A stretch of DNA of 64,000 nt from Flavobacteriales bacterium (GCA_002747105.1 PDSY01000017.1:1-64000), one strand, 5' to 3'; numbered from the stretch's first letter, positions 44,546 through 53,377 are shown. The notes: generated by a model not told the origin, from the sequence alone. A program made the numbers and translations.

Positions 44546-44553
44546 CAAATATA
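44546..44553 (-). promoter_or_regulatory. -7 promoter box of unknown exported protein
   Basis: Minus-strand TATATTTG, perfect, 28 nt before ATG 44517. Confidence 0.6.
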
Positions 44554-44586
44554 CAAAAATCTTTTTAAAACTTTAAAGGCTACAAA

Positions 44587-45792
44587 TTATTTAGTCTTTT
44601 CAATGACTGCCAAATAGAACCCATCATAACCTTCACTTGGCATAATTTTATCATCTTTAACTAACTGAAAATCAGTGTTATTTTTTAAAAATTTTTGAAC
44701 TTGAACCTGATTTTCGCTTGGTAAAATAGAACAAGTAGCATAAATCATCTTCCCTCCTACTTTCAGGATTTTAGCATAATTCTGAAGAATTTCGGCTTGT
44801 TCTTTTTTAATTCGATCAATAAAATCTTGGTCTATTTTCCATTTACTATCAGGGTTTCTTTTCAAAACTCCTAACCCAGAACACGGAGCATCAATCAATA
44901 ATCTATCCGCTTTTCCATACAACCTTTTAATAACTTTCGTATCGGTAATCGGGCGAGTTTCTATATTGTGAGCTCCTGCTCTTTTGGCTCTTCGTTTCAA
45001 TTCTTTCAGCTTCCAATCATGAATATCCAAAGCGATAATCTGACCTTTATTTTCCATCAAAGAAGCAATATGTAAAGTCTTCCCTCCTGCTCCCGCACAG
45101 ATATCCACCACACGCATTTTAGGCTCCACATCCAAAGCATAGGCTATCCTTTGAGAACTCGCATCTTGAACCTCAAACCAACCTTTTTTAAATACCGAAG
45201 ACAAAAACACATTCTTTTTCTCCTCCAACTGTACTGCATCAGGATATTTCCTGAGTCCAAAACATTCTACGCCTTCTTCTCTTAAAACTTCAATTAAATC
45301 TCGTGGATTGGTTTTCAACCTATTGGCTCTTAACACCGTTGGTGCTTGTTCGTTGAGTGCCCTCATTTCTTTTCCCCAAGACGAACCCAATTCTTTCTCC
45401 AAAGTCTCTGCCAACCATTCAGGAATAGAATGTTCAATGGCTTTGGTAGGAAATTTTTTGTATTTGGTTCTATTGATATATTTCCCCACAGGTAAACCTC
45501 GAAACTCCTCAAAATCTTTATATTTTGTCTTGGTCCAAATTAAATAAGTAAGGATTAAAGCATAAATGTTTTTAGGTTTCACAGGTTCATCAAGATAAAA
45601 TTCTAAACGCTTTTTCCAACGAACAATATCGTAAAAAATTCCAGAAACAACTGCTCGGTCTTGGCTACCCCATTTTTTATTTTTTTTCAAAAGTCTTTCT
45701 ATCACCTTATCAGCGAATTTTCTTTCCTCAAAGAAAGTTTCTTGCAGTGCATCGTGAATGCCAATCAGTAAATTTCTGTGTATAAGTTGCAT
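44587..45792 (-). CDS. RsmB/NOL1-type 16S rRNA cytosine methyltransferase
   Basis: 401 residues. N-terminal NusB-like helical domain (HDALQETFFEERKFADKVIE) followed by a SAM methyltransferase fold: VVDICAGAGGKTLHIASLM, ALDIHDWKLKELKRRAKRAG, catalytic LIDAPCSGLGVLKRNPDSKW and YATCSILPSENQ. The two cysteines (DAPCSG and ATCS) are the m5C pair. Close to RsmB. Own promoter. Confidence 0.88.
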   Translation of the reverse strand: MQLIHRNLLIGIHDALQETFFEERKFADKVIERLLKKNKKWGSQDRAVVSGIFYDIVRWKKRLEFYLDEPVKPKNIYALILTYLIWTKTKYKDFEEFRGLPVGKYINRTKYKKFPTKAIEHSIPEWLAETLEKELGSSWGKEMRALNEQAPTVLRANRLKTNPRDLIEVLREEGVECFGLRKYPDAVQLEEKKNVFLSSVFKKGWFEVQDASSQRIAYALDVEPKMRVVDICAGAGGKTLHIASLMENKGQIIALDIHDWKLKELKRRAKRAGAHNIETRPITDTKVIKRLYGKADRLLIDAPCSGLGVLKRNPDSKWKIDQDFIDRIKKEQAEILQNYAKILKVGGKMIYATCSILPSENQVQVQKFLKNNTDFQLVKDDKIMPSEGYDGFYLAVIEKTK

Positions 45793-45814
45793 CTTCGTTT
45801 AATTTTATCCTCTG

Positions 45815-45822
45815 CAAAAGTA
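45815..45822 (-). promoter_or_regulatory. -7 promoter box of rRNA methyltransferase gene
   Basis: Minus-strand TACTTTTG, perfect, 22 nt before ATG 45792. Confidence 0.65.
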
Positions 45823-45898
45823 CGGAATTTAATCAAAACAAAGTCGATTCTATTATAAAAGAACTTCACCTCAGCCTTAGCCTTAACCTAAATTTCAT

Positions 45899-45906
45899 TA
45901 TCTTTG
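45899..45906 (+). promoter_or_regulatory. -7 promoter box of phnA-like gene
   Basis: TATCTTTG, perfect, 22 nt before ATG 45929. Confidence 0.65.
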
Positions 45907-45928
45907 CCAAAATTAAAAATCAATAAAA

Positions 45929-46273
45929 ATGAGCGAAATTGTAAATTGCCCAAAATGTGAATCGGAATTCACCTATCCACAAGATGATTTAATGGTTTGT
46001 TCTCAATGTTTTTACGAGTGGAACCCAGCAGAATTACAGGCAGAATTAGACAAGGAAGGAAAAATTTTTGATGTCAATGGTGCAGAACTTCAAAATGGAG
46101 ATTCGGTAATTGTCGTAAAAGATTTACCTGTAAAAGGTGCTCCAAAGCCTGTAAAAGCAGGAACAAAAGTAAAAAACATCAGACTTAATTTCGACAGCGA
46201 CCACAATATTTCTTGTAAAATAGATGGTTTCGGTGCTATGGGATTGAAATCTGAATTTGTGAAGAAAGCCTAA
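45929..46273 (+). CDS. yjdM: PhnA/YjdM zinc-ribbon protein
   Basis: 114 residues. Zinc-ribbon with C7, C10, C24, C27 (CPKC...CSQC), then the PhnA domain IFDVNGAELQNGDSVIVVKDLPVKGAPKPVKAGTKVKNIRL and DGFGAMGLKSEFVKKA. Often labelled alkylphosphonate utilisation protein, but real function is unclear and it is not part of a phosphonate operon here. Own promoter; strong terminator. Confidence 0.9.
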   Translation: MSEIVNCPKCESEFTYPQDDLMVCSQCFYEWNPAELQAELDKEGKIFDVNGAELQNGDSVIVVKDLPVKGAPKPVKAGTKVKNIRLNFDSDHNISCKIDGFGAMGLKSEFVKKA

Positions 46274-46297
46274 AACTATTCTTCTACTATCATTAAC

Positions 46298-46336
46298 TCC
46301 GTATTTTCTGTCCAAATACAGAAATACGGATTTTTT
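46298..46336. terminator. Terminator
   Basis: Stem TCCGTATTTTCTGT (46298-46311) / ACAGAAATACGGA (46318-46330), one bulged T, then TTTTTT; between converging genes. Confidence 0.85.
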
Positions 46337-46345
46337 GATGTTGTT

Positions 46346-46816
46346 TTATTTGAACTGAGGCTCCTCTAAAATTGGACTTATATATAACCCACACATATTT
46401 CCACAACTTGCGTAAAAAAAAGTATTTTTCATATCAGAAGTCCAAACCAATTTACCATCAACCGTTTCACTTATTACAAATTCTTCTGTGGTATCACCAT
46501 TCATTATTTCCTTGTTTAACTTAAAAAAATATTTCTTACCAATTTCAATTTTACTTTTAAACCGTGAATTGCGACATTCTTTTAATTCACAAACAATGAA
46601 ATTAAATTCATCTTTTTGTAAATATAAAATATAAGTATTTTTTGTTGAATCTATCTTTTTGACAATAGCTTCTACAATATCATAAGATTTATCTGGATTA
46701 GTATTCAAATACCTTTGTTGAGGACTTAATAAACCATCACTATTCAATACTGGTTGTTTTTTCGCCATACAACTTATTAATAAAGTAGTAATCAAAACTT
46801 GCATTAAATATTTCAT
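46346..46816 (-). CDS. Hypothetical lipoprotein
   Basis: 156 residues. Signal MKYLMQVLITTLLISC with lipobox LISC. Body contains strand-rich YDIVEAIVKKIDSTKNTYIL and FVISETVDGKLVWTSD, and Cys-containing ASCGNMCGLYISP. No family recognised. Follows murB on the same strand by 40 nt. Confidence 0.65.
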   Translation of the reverse strand: MKYLMQVLITTLLISCMAKKQPVLNSDGLLSPQQRYLNTNPDKSYDIVEAIVKKIDSTKNTYILYLQKDEFNFIVCELKECRNSRFKSKIEIGKKYFFKLNKEIMNGDTTEEFVISETVDGKLVWTSDMKNTFFYASCGNMCGLYISPILEEPQFK

Positions 46817-46855
46817 ATTTTTTATAAATAGTGTTGTTTTATTACCCGCTAAAAA

Positions 46856-47869
46856 TCATAAAATGTTCACTTCCCTTTCTAATGCAATACCGAATTTTTC
46901 TTTTACAGAAGTAATGATTTGAGTAGAAAAATCAAAAATTTCTTTTCCTGTCGCCTTTCCCGTTTTATTAATAATCACTAAGGCTTGCTTTTCGTGTGTA
47001 GCCACATTTCCGATTTGTTTTCCTTTCCAACCACATTGCTCTATCAGCCAACCAGCAGGTACTTTCACACCATTAGGATTTGCGTAATGAGGAATTTTTG
47101 GGTATTGTTTTTCTAATTCAACAAATTGATTTTCAGTAATAACAGGGTTTTTAAAGAAACTTCCTGCATTGCCAATCACTTTTGGATTAGGTAATTTGCT
47201 TTCACGAATGCTAATCACCGCCTCTGCTACCTCTTTTATCGTTGGAGAACTGATGTTTTTCTGCTCCAATTCCGAACGAATGGCTCCATATTCCGTTTTC
47301 AGTTCGTGATTTTTTAGCGTCAAATGAAAACTCACCTCCAAAATAATATATTTTCCTTTACCCTGTCGCTTGAAAATGGAATCTCGATACCCAAAATTAC
47401 ATTTTGCTTTGTCAAAAATTTCCACCTCTAGCGTTTCTAAATTTAGAACCTTAGACTGATAAAAATGGTCTTTAATTTCCTTTCCGTAAGCACCAATATT
47501 TTGAATTGGACAAGTACCTACATTCCCCGGTATTAAAGATAAATTTTCTAAACCTCCATAATTCTTATCCACACAATAGGTAACGAACTCGTGCCAATTT
47601 TCTCCTGCCTGAGCCGTAATTTCAATGGTATTTTCATCAATTAATTTTTCGGTAATTCCTTTTAAGTTTAATTGAACAACCAAACCTTTAACATCCTGAG
47701 TCAATAAAATATTACTTCCACCTCCCAAAACTAAAAACGGAATATCCTGCTCCGATACAAAAGTTAAAGCCTCTCTGAGTTCATTTTCATTTTTCACTTC
47801 CGAAAAATAGTCTGCATAAACTTCTACACCAAAAGTGTTGTGATTTTTTAAAGAATAATTTTGTTTCAT
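46856..47869 (-). CDS. murB: UDP-N-acetylmuramate dehydrogenase
   Basis: Second committed step of peptidoglycan synthesis: reduces UDP-GlcNAc-enolpyruvate to UDP-MurNAc with NADPH and FAD. 337 residues. Signatures: NHNTFGVEV, FLVLGGGSNILL, GGLENLSLIPGNVGTCPIQNIGAYGKEI, GYRDSIFK, GNAGSFFKNP. Type I length. Catalytic Ser is in NAGSFFKNP. Confidence 0.95.
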   Translation of the reverse strand: MKQNYSLKNHNTFGVEVYADYFSEVKNENELREALTFVSEQDIPFLVLGGGSNILLTQDVKGLVVQLNLKGITEKLIDENTIEITAQAGENWHEFVTYCVDKNYGGLENLSLIPGNVGTCPIQNIGAYGKEIKDHFYQSKVLNLETLEVEIFDKAKCNFGYRDSIFKRQGKGKYIILEVSFHLTLKNHELKTEYGAIRSELEQKNISSPTIKEVAEAVISIRESKLPNPKVIGNAGSFFKNPVITENQFVELEKQYPKIPHYANPNGVKVPAGWLIEQCGWKGKQIGNVATHEKQALVIINKTGKATGKEIFDFSTQIITSVKEKFGIALEREVNIL

Positions 47870-47920
47870 TTTGTGAATAGGTGTTGAATTTTGTTAATAT
47901 GTTAAGGTGTTGAGGTGTTA

Positions 47921-47957
47921 AGTTTAGCAATGTAAATAAATTTTACACTGCTAAACT
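47921..47957. terminator. Stem-loop in repeat region F
   Basis: AGTTTAGCAATGTAAA (47921-47936) pairs with TTTACACTGCTAAACT (47942-47957), 16-nt arms with one mismatch. Between the aminotransferase gene and murB. Confidence 0.6.
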
Positions 47958-47959
47958 AA

Positions 47960-48033
47960 ATATATAGAGAACCTAAATAAAGACGCTACGCATTGCGTCC
48001 CTACTCTTGACTCTTGGTTCTTGACTCTTGATT
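47960..48033. repeat. Repeat locus F (REP-like palindrome and TTGACTCTTG words)
   Basis: GACGC-N8-GCGTC palindrome at 47980-47997 followed by CTCTTGACTCTTGGTTCTTG-type words up to 48030. Neighbouring 47880-47920 has GTGTTAAGGTGTTGAGGTG words. Short-word arrays again, downstream of the aminotransferase gene. Confidence 0.6.
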
Positions 48034-49230
48034 CTATTTATTATTATATTTCGTCAAAGCGTCTTTTAAGATTTCGGCACTTCGTTTTAAATCTTTTTCT
48101 TTTAAAACATAAGCGATTCTCACTTGCTTTTTACCCAATTCTGGATTGCTGTAAAATCCACCACCTGGGGCAACCATTAAGGTTTCGTTATCTAAATGAT
48201 ATTCCTCCAATAACCACCGTGCAAATTTATCCGTATCATCAACTGGCAATTCTACCATACAATAAAATGCACCCTTTGGATTTGGGCATTTTACGCCTTC
48301 AATATCGTTTAATAAACCAACTAACAAATCTCTTCTTTTGGTATATTCTTCTCTCACTTCATTAATGTATTCCGTATCGTTTTGATGTGCTGCCGTTGCT
48401 GCAATTTGCCCTAAAAGAACAGGACTTAATCTCGCTTGTGCAAACAACATTGCCGAATTTCTAATCTGCTCGGAACGAGTAATCATACAACCAATTCTCA
48501 CCCCACACATCGAATATCTTTTCGACTCGGAATCAATGACGATACAATGGTCTTTTAGTTCTGGGAAAGCCAACATTGAAGTTTGCTTTTCACCGCCATA
48601 AACATACTCACGATAAACCTCATCGGAGATAATGACAATATCGTGTTTCAAGGCAATTTCTGCTAATTTTTGTAGTTCTTCTTTACTATAAAGATAACCC
48701 GTAGGATTTCCTGGGTTACAGATGACAATCGCCCTGGTTTTTGGCGTTATTTTTTTCTCAAACTCTTCAATGCTTGGCAGTGCAAAACCTGTTTCAATAG
48801 AAGAAGTTATAGCCACTACATTGACATTGAATGTTTTTGAAAACCCATTATAATTGGCATAATAAGGCTCTGGAATAATGATTTCATCATCGCTATCACA
48901 AAGCGTAGAAATGGCGAAATTTAATGCTTCTGACCCTCCATTGGTTACAATAAAATTATCCGTTGTTAAATCTGTAAAACCTAAAGAATGATAATAAGTA
49001 TTCAAGGCTTTTCTATACTCCAAATTCCCTTCGGAAAGAGCGTATTCTAAAACCTCTAAATCAATATTTTTAATAGCATCAAGTGCAGTTTGTGGCGTTG
49101 CAATATCAGGCTGACCGATATTCAAATGATAAACTTTCACTCCTTTTTCTTTAGCTTTAATAGCGTAAGGAACAAGCTTCCTCACTGGTGATGCAGGCAT
49201 ATTTAATGCTCGCTGAGAAATTTTTGGCAT
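48034..49230 (-). CDS. Aspartate-type PLP aminotransferase
   Basis: 398 residues, class I fold. SRAL-like start (QRALNMPASPVRKLVPYA), VTNGGSEALNFAISTLCD, ICNPGNPTGYLYSKEEL, ISDEVYREYVYGGEKQTSM, PLP lysine in SESKRYSMCGVRIG. Probable aspartate or aromatic aminotransferase; substrate not provable. Own promoter. Confidence 0.88.
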   Translation of the reverse strand: MPKISQRALNMPASPVRKLVPYAIKAKEKGVKVYHLNIGQPDIATPQTALDAIKNIDLEVLEYALSEGNLEYRKALNTYYHSLGFTDLTTDNFIVTNGGSEALNFAISTLCDSDDEIIIPEPYYANYNGFSKTFNVNVVAITSSIETGFALPSIEEFEKKITPKTRAIVICNPGNPTGYLYSKEELQKLAEIALKHDIVIISDEVYREYVYGGEKQTSMLAFPELKDHCIVIDSESKRYSMCGVRIGCMITRSEQIRNSAMLFAQARLSPVLLGQIAATAAHQNDTEYINEVREEYTKRRDLLVGLLNDIEGVKCPNPKGAFYCMVELPVDDTDKFARWLLEEYHLDNETLMVAPGGGFYSNPELGKKQVRIAYVLKEKDLKRSAEILKDALTKYNNK

Positions 49231-49250
49231 ATCAAATTAAATTTTGACTG

Positions 49251-49258
49251 CAAATGTA
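49251..49258 (-). promoter_or_regulatory. -7 promoter box of aminotransferase gene
   Basis: Minus-strand TACATTTG, perfect, 20 nt before ATG 49230. Confidence 0.65.
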
Positions 49259-49350
49259 CAGCTTTTTTATGGAACTCTTTGCTAAAGAAAGTGATTTTCA
49301 AATTAAGCGTAGAGCCTGTTTACATTTTAGCCCAATTTATTATTTTTCCC

Positions 49351-49358
49351 TACATTTG
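49351..49358 (+). promoter_or_regulatory. -7 promoter box of PagL-like gene
   Basis: TACATTTG, perfect, 26 nt before ATG 49385. Confidence 0.65.
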
Positions 49359-49384
49359 TCAGCCAACTTGAGAAATACAAATCT

Positions 49385-50458
49385 ATGGGTGGAAAAAAGA
49401 AATTCCTCTTGGTATTATTATGCTTTTGTTATCAATTCAGTATTAGTCAGGAAAAACATCGTGGCTACAATATTGATGTTAATTATTCCCAAGGGCGTGT
49501 TTTACCTTATTATGATTACTTTCAAAATGATGATGCCCCAATTCAAAATTTCAATATCAGCTTTAACAAACATACCTTTGGAAAAAAAGAATGGGAACAG
49601 GTTTATAACTATCCCACTTATGGACTTGTATTATCCTACCAAAAAAATCAAGCTCCTTTTTTAGGTGATGTCTATTCCATATTATTTCATTACACCCATT
49701 ATTTATATAAGCGAAAACTATCGTTAAAAATTGCTAATGGATTATCTTTTGCTACCAAAATTTATGATAAAAAAAACAATACTCGAAACTTCTTTTTAAC
49801 GACCTCTGTGCTGAATGGTTTTCTATTATCTGCTCAGTACAAAGAAGAAAACATTTATAAAGATATTGGTTTTCAAATCAATGCTTCCTTTTCTCATTAT
49901 TCTAATGGTTCGATAAAATACCTTAACAAAGGGCTCAACTCTTGGTTCATTCAGGCAGGACTGAATTATTCCTTTGGTCAAAAAGAAAACGAATTTGTCA
50001 ATGAACATTCATCACCAGATTTAGACAAAAAAATTCATTATAATATCGTCTATAGAAATGGTATTAATGAAAATGTGTGGCAAACGAATTATGATTATAT
50101 CTACACCATTGCTTTCTTTGCTGATAAAAGATTAGATAGAAAAAGAAGCGTTCAGCTAGGATGCGAATATTTTAATTCTGAATTTATGAAAGGCTACCTT
50201 GAAAAAAAACATCCTAATGAAAAATTCAGTAAACACCGAGTAGGAGTATTCGTAGGACACGAACTGATTTTAAACAAATTTTCATTTCCGATACAATTAG
50301 GGTATTATATCCATAAACCGAGCAAACATAAAAGTAAATTTTATCAAAGATTAGGTGTTAAATATCCTTTACATAAAAATGTATTTATCAATCTGACCCT
50401 GAAAACACATGGCACAAGAGCCGAAGTGATCGAAACAGGATTAGGTCTAAAATTATAA
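49385..50458 (+). CDS. PagL-like lipid A 3-O-deacylase / acyloxyacyl hydrolase
   Basis: 357 residues with signal peptide MGGKKKFLLVLLCFCYQFSISQ. Outer-membrane barrel of the PagL family (PF09411-like). The catalytic His-Ser pair is in ASFSHYSNGSI (H171, S173), the family's hallmark H-x-S-N-G. Longer than the ~190-residue PagL of proteobacteria, with an extra C-terminal half. Would remove an acyl chain from lipid A, whose synthesis genes are also in this window. Its stop overlaps recX (convergent) by 6 nt. Confidence 0.8.
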   Translation: MGGKKKFLLVLLCFCYQFSISQEKHRGYNIDVNYSQGRVLPYYDYFQNDDAPIQNFNISFNKHTFGKKEWEQVYNYPTYGLVLSYQKNQAPFLGDVYSILFHYTHYLYKRKLSLKIANGLSFATKIYDKKNNTRNFFLTTSVLNGFLLSAQYKEENIYKDIGFQINASFSHYSNGSIKYLNKGLNSWFIQAGLNYSFGQKENEFVNEHSSPDLDKKIHYNIVYRNGINENVWQTNYDYIYTIAFFADKRLDRKRSVQLGCEYFNSEFMKGYLEKKHPNEKFSKHRVGVFVGHELILNKFSFPIQLGYYIHKPSKHKSKFYQRLGVKYPLHKNVFINLTLKTHGTRAEVIETGLGLKL

Positions 50459-50911
50459 ATCTAAATTTTGAATCAACTCATATTCAAAACCTCTAGAAAT
50501 TAAATACCGAATGCTTTTGGACTTTTTCTGATATTCCTGTAAACCCTTTTGTTTGTCGTAATATTTTTGATAAATCTCCATCATTACCTTTTGATAATCG
50601 TCTTCCTCTATTTCATCAAAACAACGAAGTATCAATTTTTCGGTAATTCCTTTTTGTTTGAGATGAAGTTTTATCTTATTCCTTCCCCACTTTTTAATAT
50701 TAAATTTCCCTCGGATATAGCTCCTTACAAACCTTTCTTCATTCAAGAAATTCTCTCGCATCAGATATAATAAAATCTCGTCTTTCGCTTCGGGAATCAA
50801 AACAAAGTCTCGCATCTTCCGTTCCACTTCCTGATGACAACGATCCTGATAAGCACAGTAATTCATCATCTTCAACTTGATTTCGTCGAATGTAAAGAGT
50901 TTCTTTTGCAT
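50453..50911 (-). CDS. recX: Regulatory protein RecX
   Basis: 152 residues of RecX three-helix repeats: MMNYCAYQDRCHQEVERKMRDF, LMRENFLNEERFVRSYIRGKFNIKKWGRNKIKLHLKQKGI, then EEDDYQKVMMEIYQKYYDKQKG. Inhibits RecA filaments. recA is not adjacent here. The repeat-rich locus D lies between recX and glyA. Confidence 0.9.
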   Translation of the reverse strand: MQKKLFTFDEIKLKMMNYCAYQDRCHQEVERKMRDFVLIPEAKDEILLYLMRENFLNEERFVRSYIRGKFNIKKWGRNKIKLHLKQKGITEKLILRCFDEIEEDDYQKVMMEIYQKYYDKQKGLQEYQKKSKSIRYLISRGFEYELIQNLDL

Positions 50912-50922
50912 AGATTGGGTAT

Positions 50923-51106
50923 TATAGTTTGCCAGTAGTCTAGTAATCTAGTAGTCAGTGATAAAATTCATAGTTCACCAGTAGCCTAGCAACCTTGTAA
51001 TCAGTGATAAAATTCATAGTTCACCAGTAGCCTAGTAACCTTGTAATCAGTAATAAAATCCATAGTCTACCAGCAACCCAGTAGTCTAGTAATCAGTAAC
51101 AAACAA
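50923..51106. repeat. Four tandem 46-bp units, locus D
   Basis: Units start at 50923, 50969, 51015 and 51061 (period 46 nt). Units 2 and 3 are nearly identical (CATAGTTCACCAGTAGCC...), units 1 and 4 more diverged. Each contains CCAGTAGYCTAGYAA and ends near AATCAGT. Not a CRISPR array: no unique spacers between units. Confidence 0.75.
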
Positions 51107-51148
51107 TTACTAAATCACTAGACTACTAGATTACTAAATAACTATATT
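51107..51148. repeat. Inverted half of locus D
   Basis: TTACTAAATCACTAGACTAC followed by TAGATTACTAAATAACTA: reverse-complement words of the AGTCTAGTAATCAGT units to the left. Same word family as locus C at 24 kb. Confidence 0.65.
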
Positions 51149-51154
51149 ACTCAT

Positions 51155-52426
51155 TTAATACTGAAACAATGGCAAACCTTCCATCATTGCATTTACTTTC
51201 TTCTTCACATCATTGAGAACATTATCGTTATCAATATTTTCCACTACATTGAGAATCAGTTCAGAGATAGCATCCATATCTTTTTCTTTCATTCCTCTGG
51301 TGGTAATGGCTGCTGTTCCCAATCGGATTCCAGAAGTAATAAACGCCGATTTATCATCAAAAGGAACCATATTTTTATTACAAGTAATATCGGCTTTTAC
51401 CAATGCTTTTTCGGTTTCTTTACCATTCACATTTTTGTTTCGTAAATCAACCAAAATCAAATGATTATCGGTTCCACCACTCACAATATCAAAACCTCTA
51501 TCCATCATTGATTTTGCCAAAGCTTGTGAATTTGCCAAAACTTGTTTCATATAGACTTCAAACTTAGGATCTAATGCCTCACCAAAAGCCACTGCTTTTG
51601 CACCAATCACATGCTCCAAAGGACCTCCTTGAGAACCTGGGAAAACAGCAGAATTAAAGACCTGACCAACAGTTTTCAAGGCTCCTTTTGGGGTTTTATG
51701 TCCCCATTTGTTCTCGACCTCTTTTCCTACCATAATCATTCCACCTCTTGGTCCTCTCAAGGTTTTGTGTGTCGTAGTCGTTACCACATCACAATAGTCA
51801 AAAGGAGAGTTTAATAAACCTTTGGCTACCAATCCCGCTGGATGAGCGATATCCGCCCAAAGCGTTGCTCCCACCTCATCGGCTACCTCTCTGAATTTTT
51901 TATAATCCAAATCTCTTGAATAGGCAGAATATCCTGCAATAATCAGTTTTGGTTTTACTTCCAACGCTTTTTGACGCATTGCTTCGTAGTCGATTAATCC
52001 TGTTTCTCGGCTCAATCCATAAAATTCAGCTTTATACTGAATCCCCGAAAAATTGACAAAAGAACCGTGTGTCAAGTGTCCTCCCATCGATAAATCTAAC
52101 CCCAAAACCGTATCTCCTGGTTTTAAACAAGCTAAATAAACCGCTGCATTTGCCTGAGAACCAGAGTGAGGCTGAACATTGGCATATTCCACACCAAATA
52201 ATGCTTTGGCTCTTTCGATTGCCAAAGTTTCTATTTCATCTACTACTTCGCAACCTCCATAGTATCTTCTTCCTGGGTAACCTTCAGCGTATTTATTGGT
52301 TAATACACTTCCCATTGCTTTCATCACATTTTCGGAAACGAAGTTCTCCGAAGCGATTAACTCAATACCGTGGGTTTGTCTTTGTCTTTCTTTTTCTATT
52401 AAATCGAATATAATTTCGTGACTCAT
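51155..52426 (-). CDS. glyA: Serine hydroxymethyltransferase
   Basis: 423 residues. Converts serine and tetrahydrofolate into glycine and methylene-THF. Signatures: [55 protein letters not shown] lysine in [14 protein letters not shown], and [24 protein letters not shown]. Full length, own promoter. Confidence 0.97.
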   Translation of the reverse strand: MSHEIIFDLIEKERQRQTHGIELIASENFVSENVMKAMGSVLTNKYAEGYPGRRYYGGCEVVDEIETLAIERAKALFGVEYANVQPHSGSQANAAVYLACLKPGDTVLGLDLSMGGHLTHGSFVNFSGIQYKAEFYGLSRETGLIDYEAMRQKALEVKPKLIIAGYSAYSRDLDYKKFREVADEVGATLWADIAHPAGLVAKGLLNSPFDYCDVVTTTTHKTLRGPRGGMIMVGKEVENKWGHKTPKGALKTVGQVFNSAVFPGSQGGPLEHVIGAKAVAFGEALDPKFEVYMKQVLANSQALAKSMMDRGFDIVSGGTDNHLILVDLRNKNVNGKETEKALVKADITCNKNMVPFDDKSAFITSGIRLGTAAITTRGMKEKDMDAISELILNVVENIDNDNVLNDVKKKVNAMMEGLPLFQY

Positions 52427-52449
52427 TTTATTTTGTTTTTTTCAAGTTT

Positions 52450-52457
52450 CAAATCTA
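52450..52457 (-). promoter_or_regulatory. -7 promoter box of glyA
   Basis: Minus-strand TAGATTTG, perfect, 23 nt before ATG 52426. Confidence 0.65.
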
Positions 52458-52495
52458 CGCTTTTTTTACTAAAAACGAATAAATAATGTTTTTAT

Positions 52496-53377
52496 TTAAC
52501 TTGATTTTTTAGCCTTTATCATCATTTCGAACATATCCCACATTTCTTTTGGAATTTTCTCCAACATATTAAACTCTCCTGCTCCTTGCAACCACTCTCC
52601 TCCGTCAATGGTAACCACCTCTCCATTCATATACGCCGAATAATCAGATACTAAATAAGCCGCCAAATTCGCCAACTCCTGATGTTCTCCTACTCTCCTC
52701 AATGGTATTTTTTTTCTCATATCAAATTTCTCTGCCAAATCTCCTGGCAATAATCGCTCCCAAGCACCCTTCGTTGGAAAAGGTCCTGGCGCAATGGCAT
52801 TAAATCTAATCTTATACTTTGCCCACTCTACGGCTAAACTTCGTGTCATTGCCAAAACACCCGCTTTTGCACAAGCCGATGGCACTACGAAACCAGAACC
52901 CGTCCAAGAATAAGTCGTTACAATATTGAGAACCGTTCCTGCGTGTTGCTCCTTAATCCAATGTTTTCCAATGGATAGTGTACAGTTTTTAGTTCCCTTT
53001 AAAACAATATCCAAAATGGCATCAAATGCCGAATGCGATAACCTTTCGGTTGGAGAAATGAAATTCCCTGCGGCATTATTTACCAAAATATCAATCTTAC
53101 CAAATTGCTTAATGGCAGCCTCTTTCATGGCCTCTACCTCATCCCAATTTCTAACATCACAGGCCACACAAAAGACCTCTCCTCCTGTTTGTGTCCTCAA
53201 TTCTTCGGCAGTTTTCTCTAATTTCTCCAATTTTCTAGAAGTAATCACCACCTTTGCTCCTAATTCTAAGAAGTATTTGGTCATTGCCTTTCCTAAACCA
53301 CTTCCGCCACCTGTTACTACGGCTACTTTATCTTTTAATGCTCCTTCTTTGAGCATTGGCTCTGTATATTTTGACAT
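52496..53377 (-). CDS. SDR-type 2,4-dienoyl-CoA reductase-like protein
   Basis: 293 residues. Rossmann VVTGGGSGLGKAM, ITSRKLEKLEKTAEEL, DILVNNAAGNFISPTERLS. The active-site region TTYSWTGSGFVVPSACAKAG has Ser in place of Tyr in YxxxK, while NAIAPGPFPTKGAWERL and the GEF tail strongly resemble mitochondrial DECR1-type 2,4-dienoyl-CoA reductases. A role in unsaturated fatty-acid oxidation is inferred, together with the hydroxyacyl-CoA dehydrogenase at 11.8 kb. Divergent from the DUF6056 gene with overlapping promoter region. Confidence 0.78.
   Translation of the reverse strand: MSKYTEPMLKEGALKDKVAVVTGGGSGLGKAMTKYFLELGAKVVITSRKLEKLEKTAEELRTQTGGEVFCVACDVRNWDEVEAMKEAAIKQFGKIDILVNNAAGNFISPTERLSHSAFDAILDIVLKGTKNCTLSIGKHWIKEQHAGTVLNIVTTYSWTGSGFVVPSACAKAGVLAMTRSLAVEWAKYKIRFNAIAPGPFPTKGAWERLLPGDLAEKFDMRKKIPLRRVGEHQELANLAAYLVSDYSAYMNGEVVTIDGGEWLQGAGEFNMLEKIPKEMWDMFEMMIKAKKSS

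Noticed and set aside
49254-49664. Open frame overlapping the PagL-like gene in another frame
   Set aside because: PagL frame has signal peptide, motif H-x-S-N-G and own promoter; the other frame has no recognisable domain.
50923-51106. Possible CRISPR array
   Set aside because: Units are contiguous with no unique spacers, and no cas genes are present in the window.
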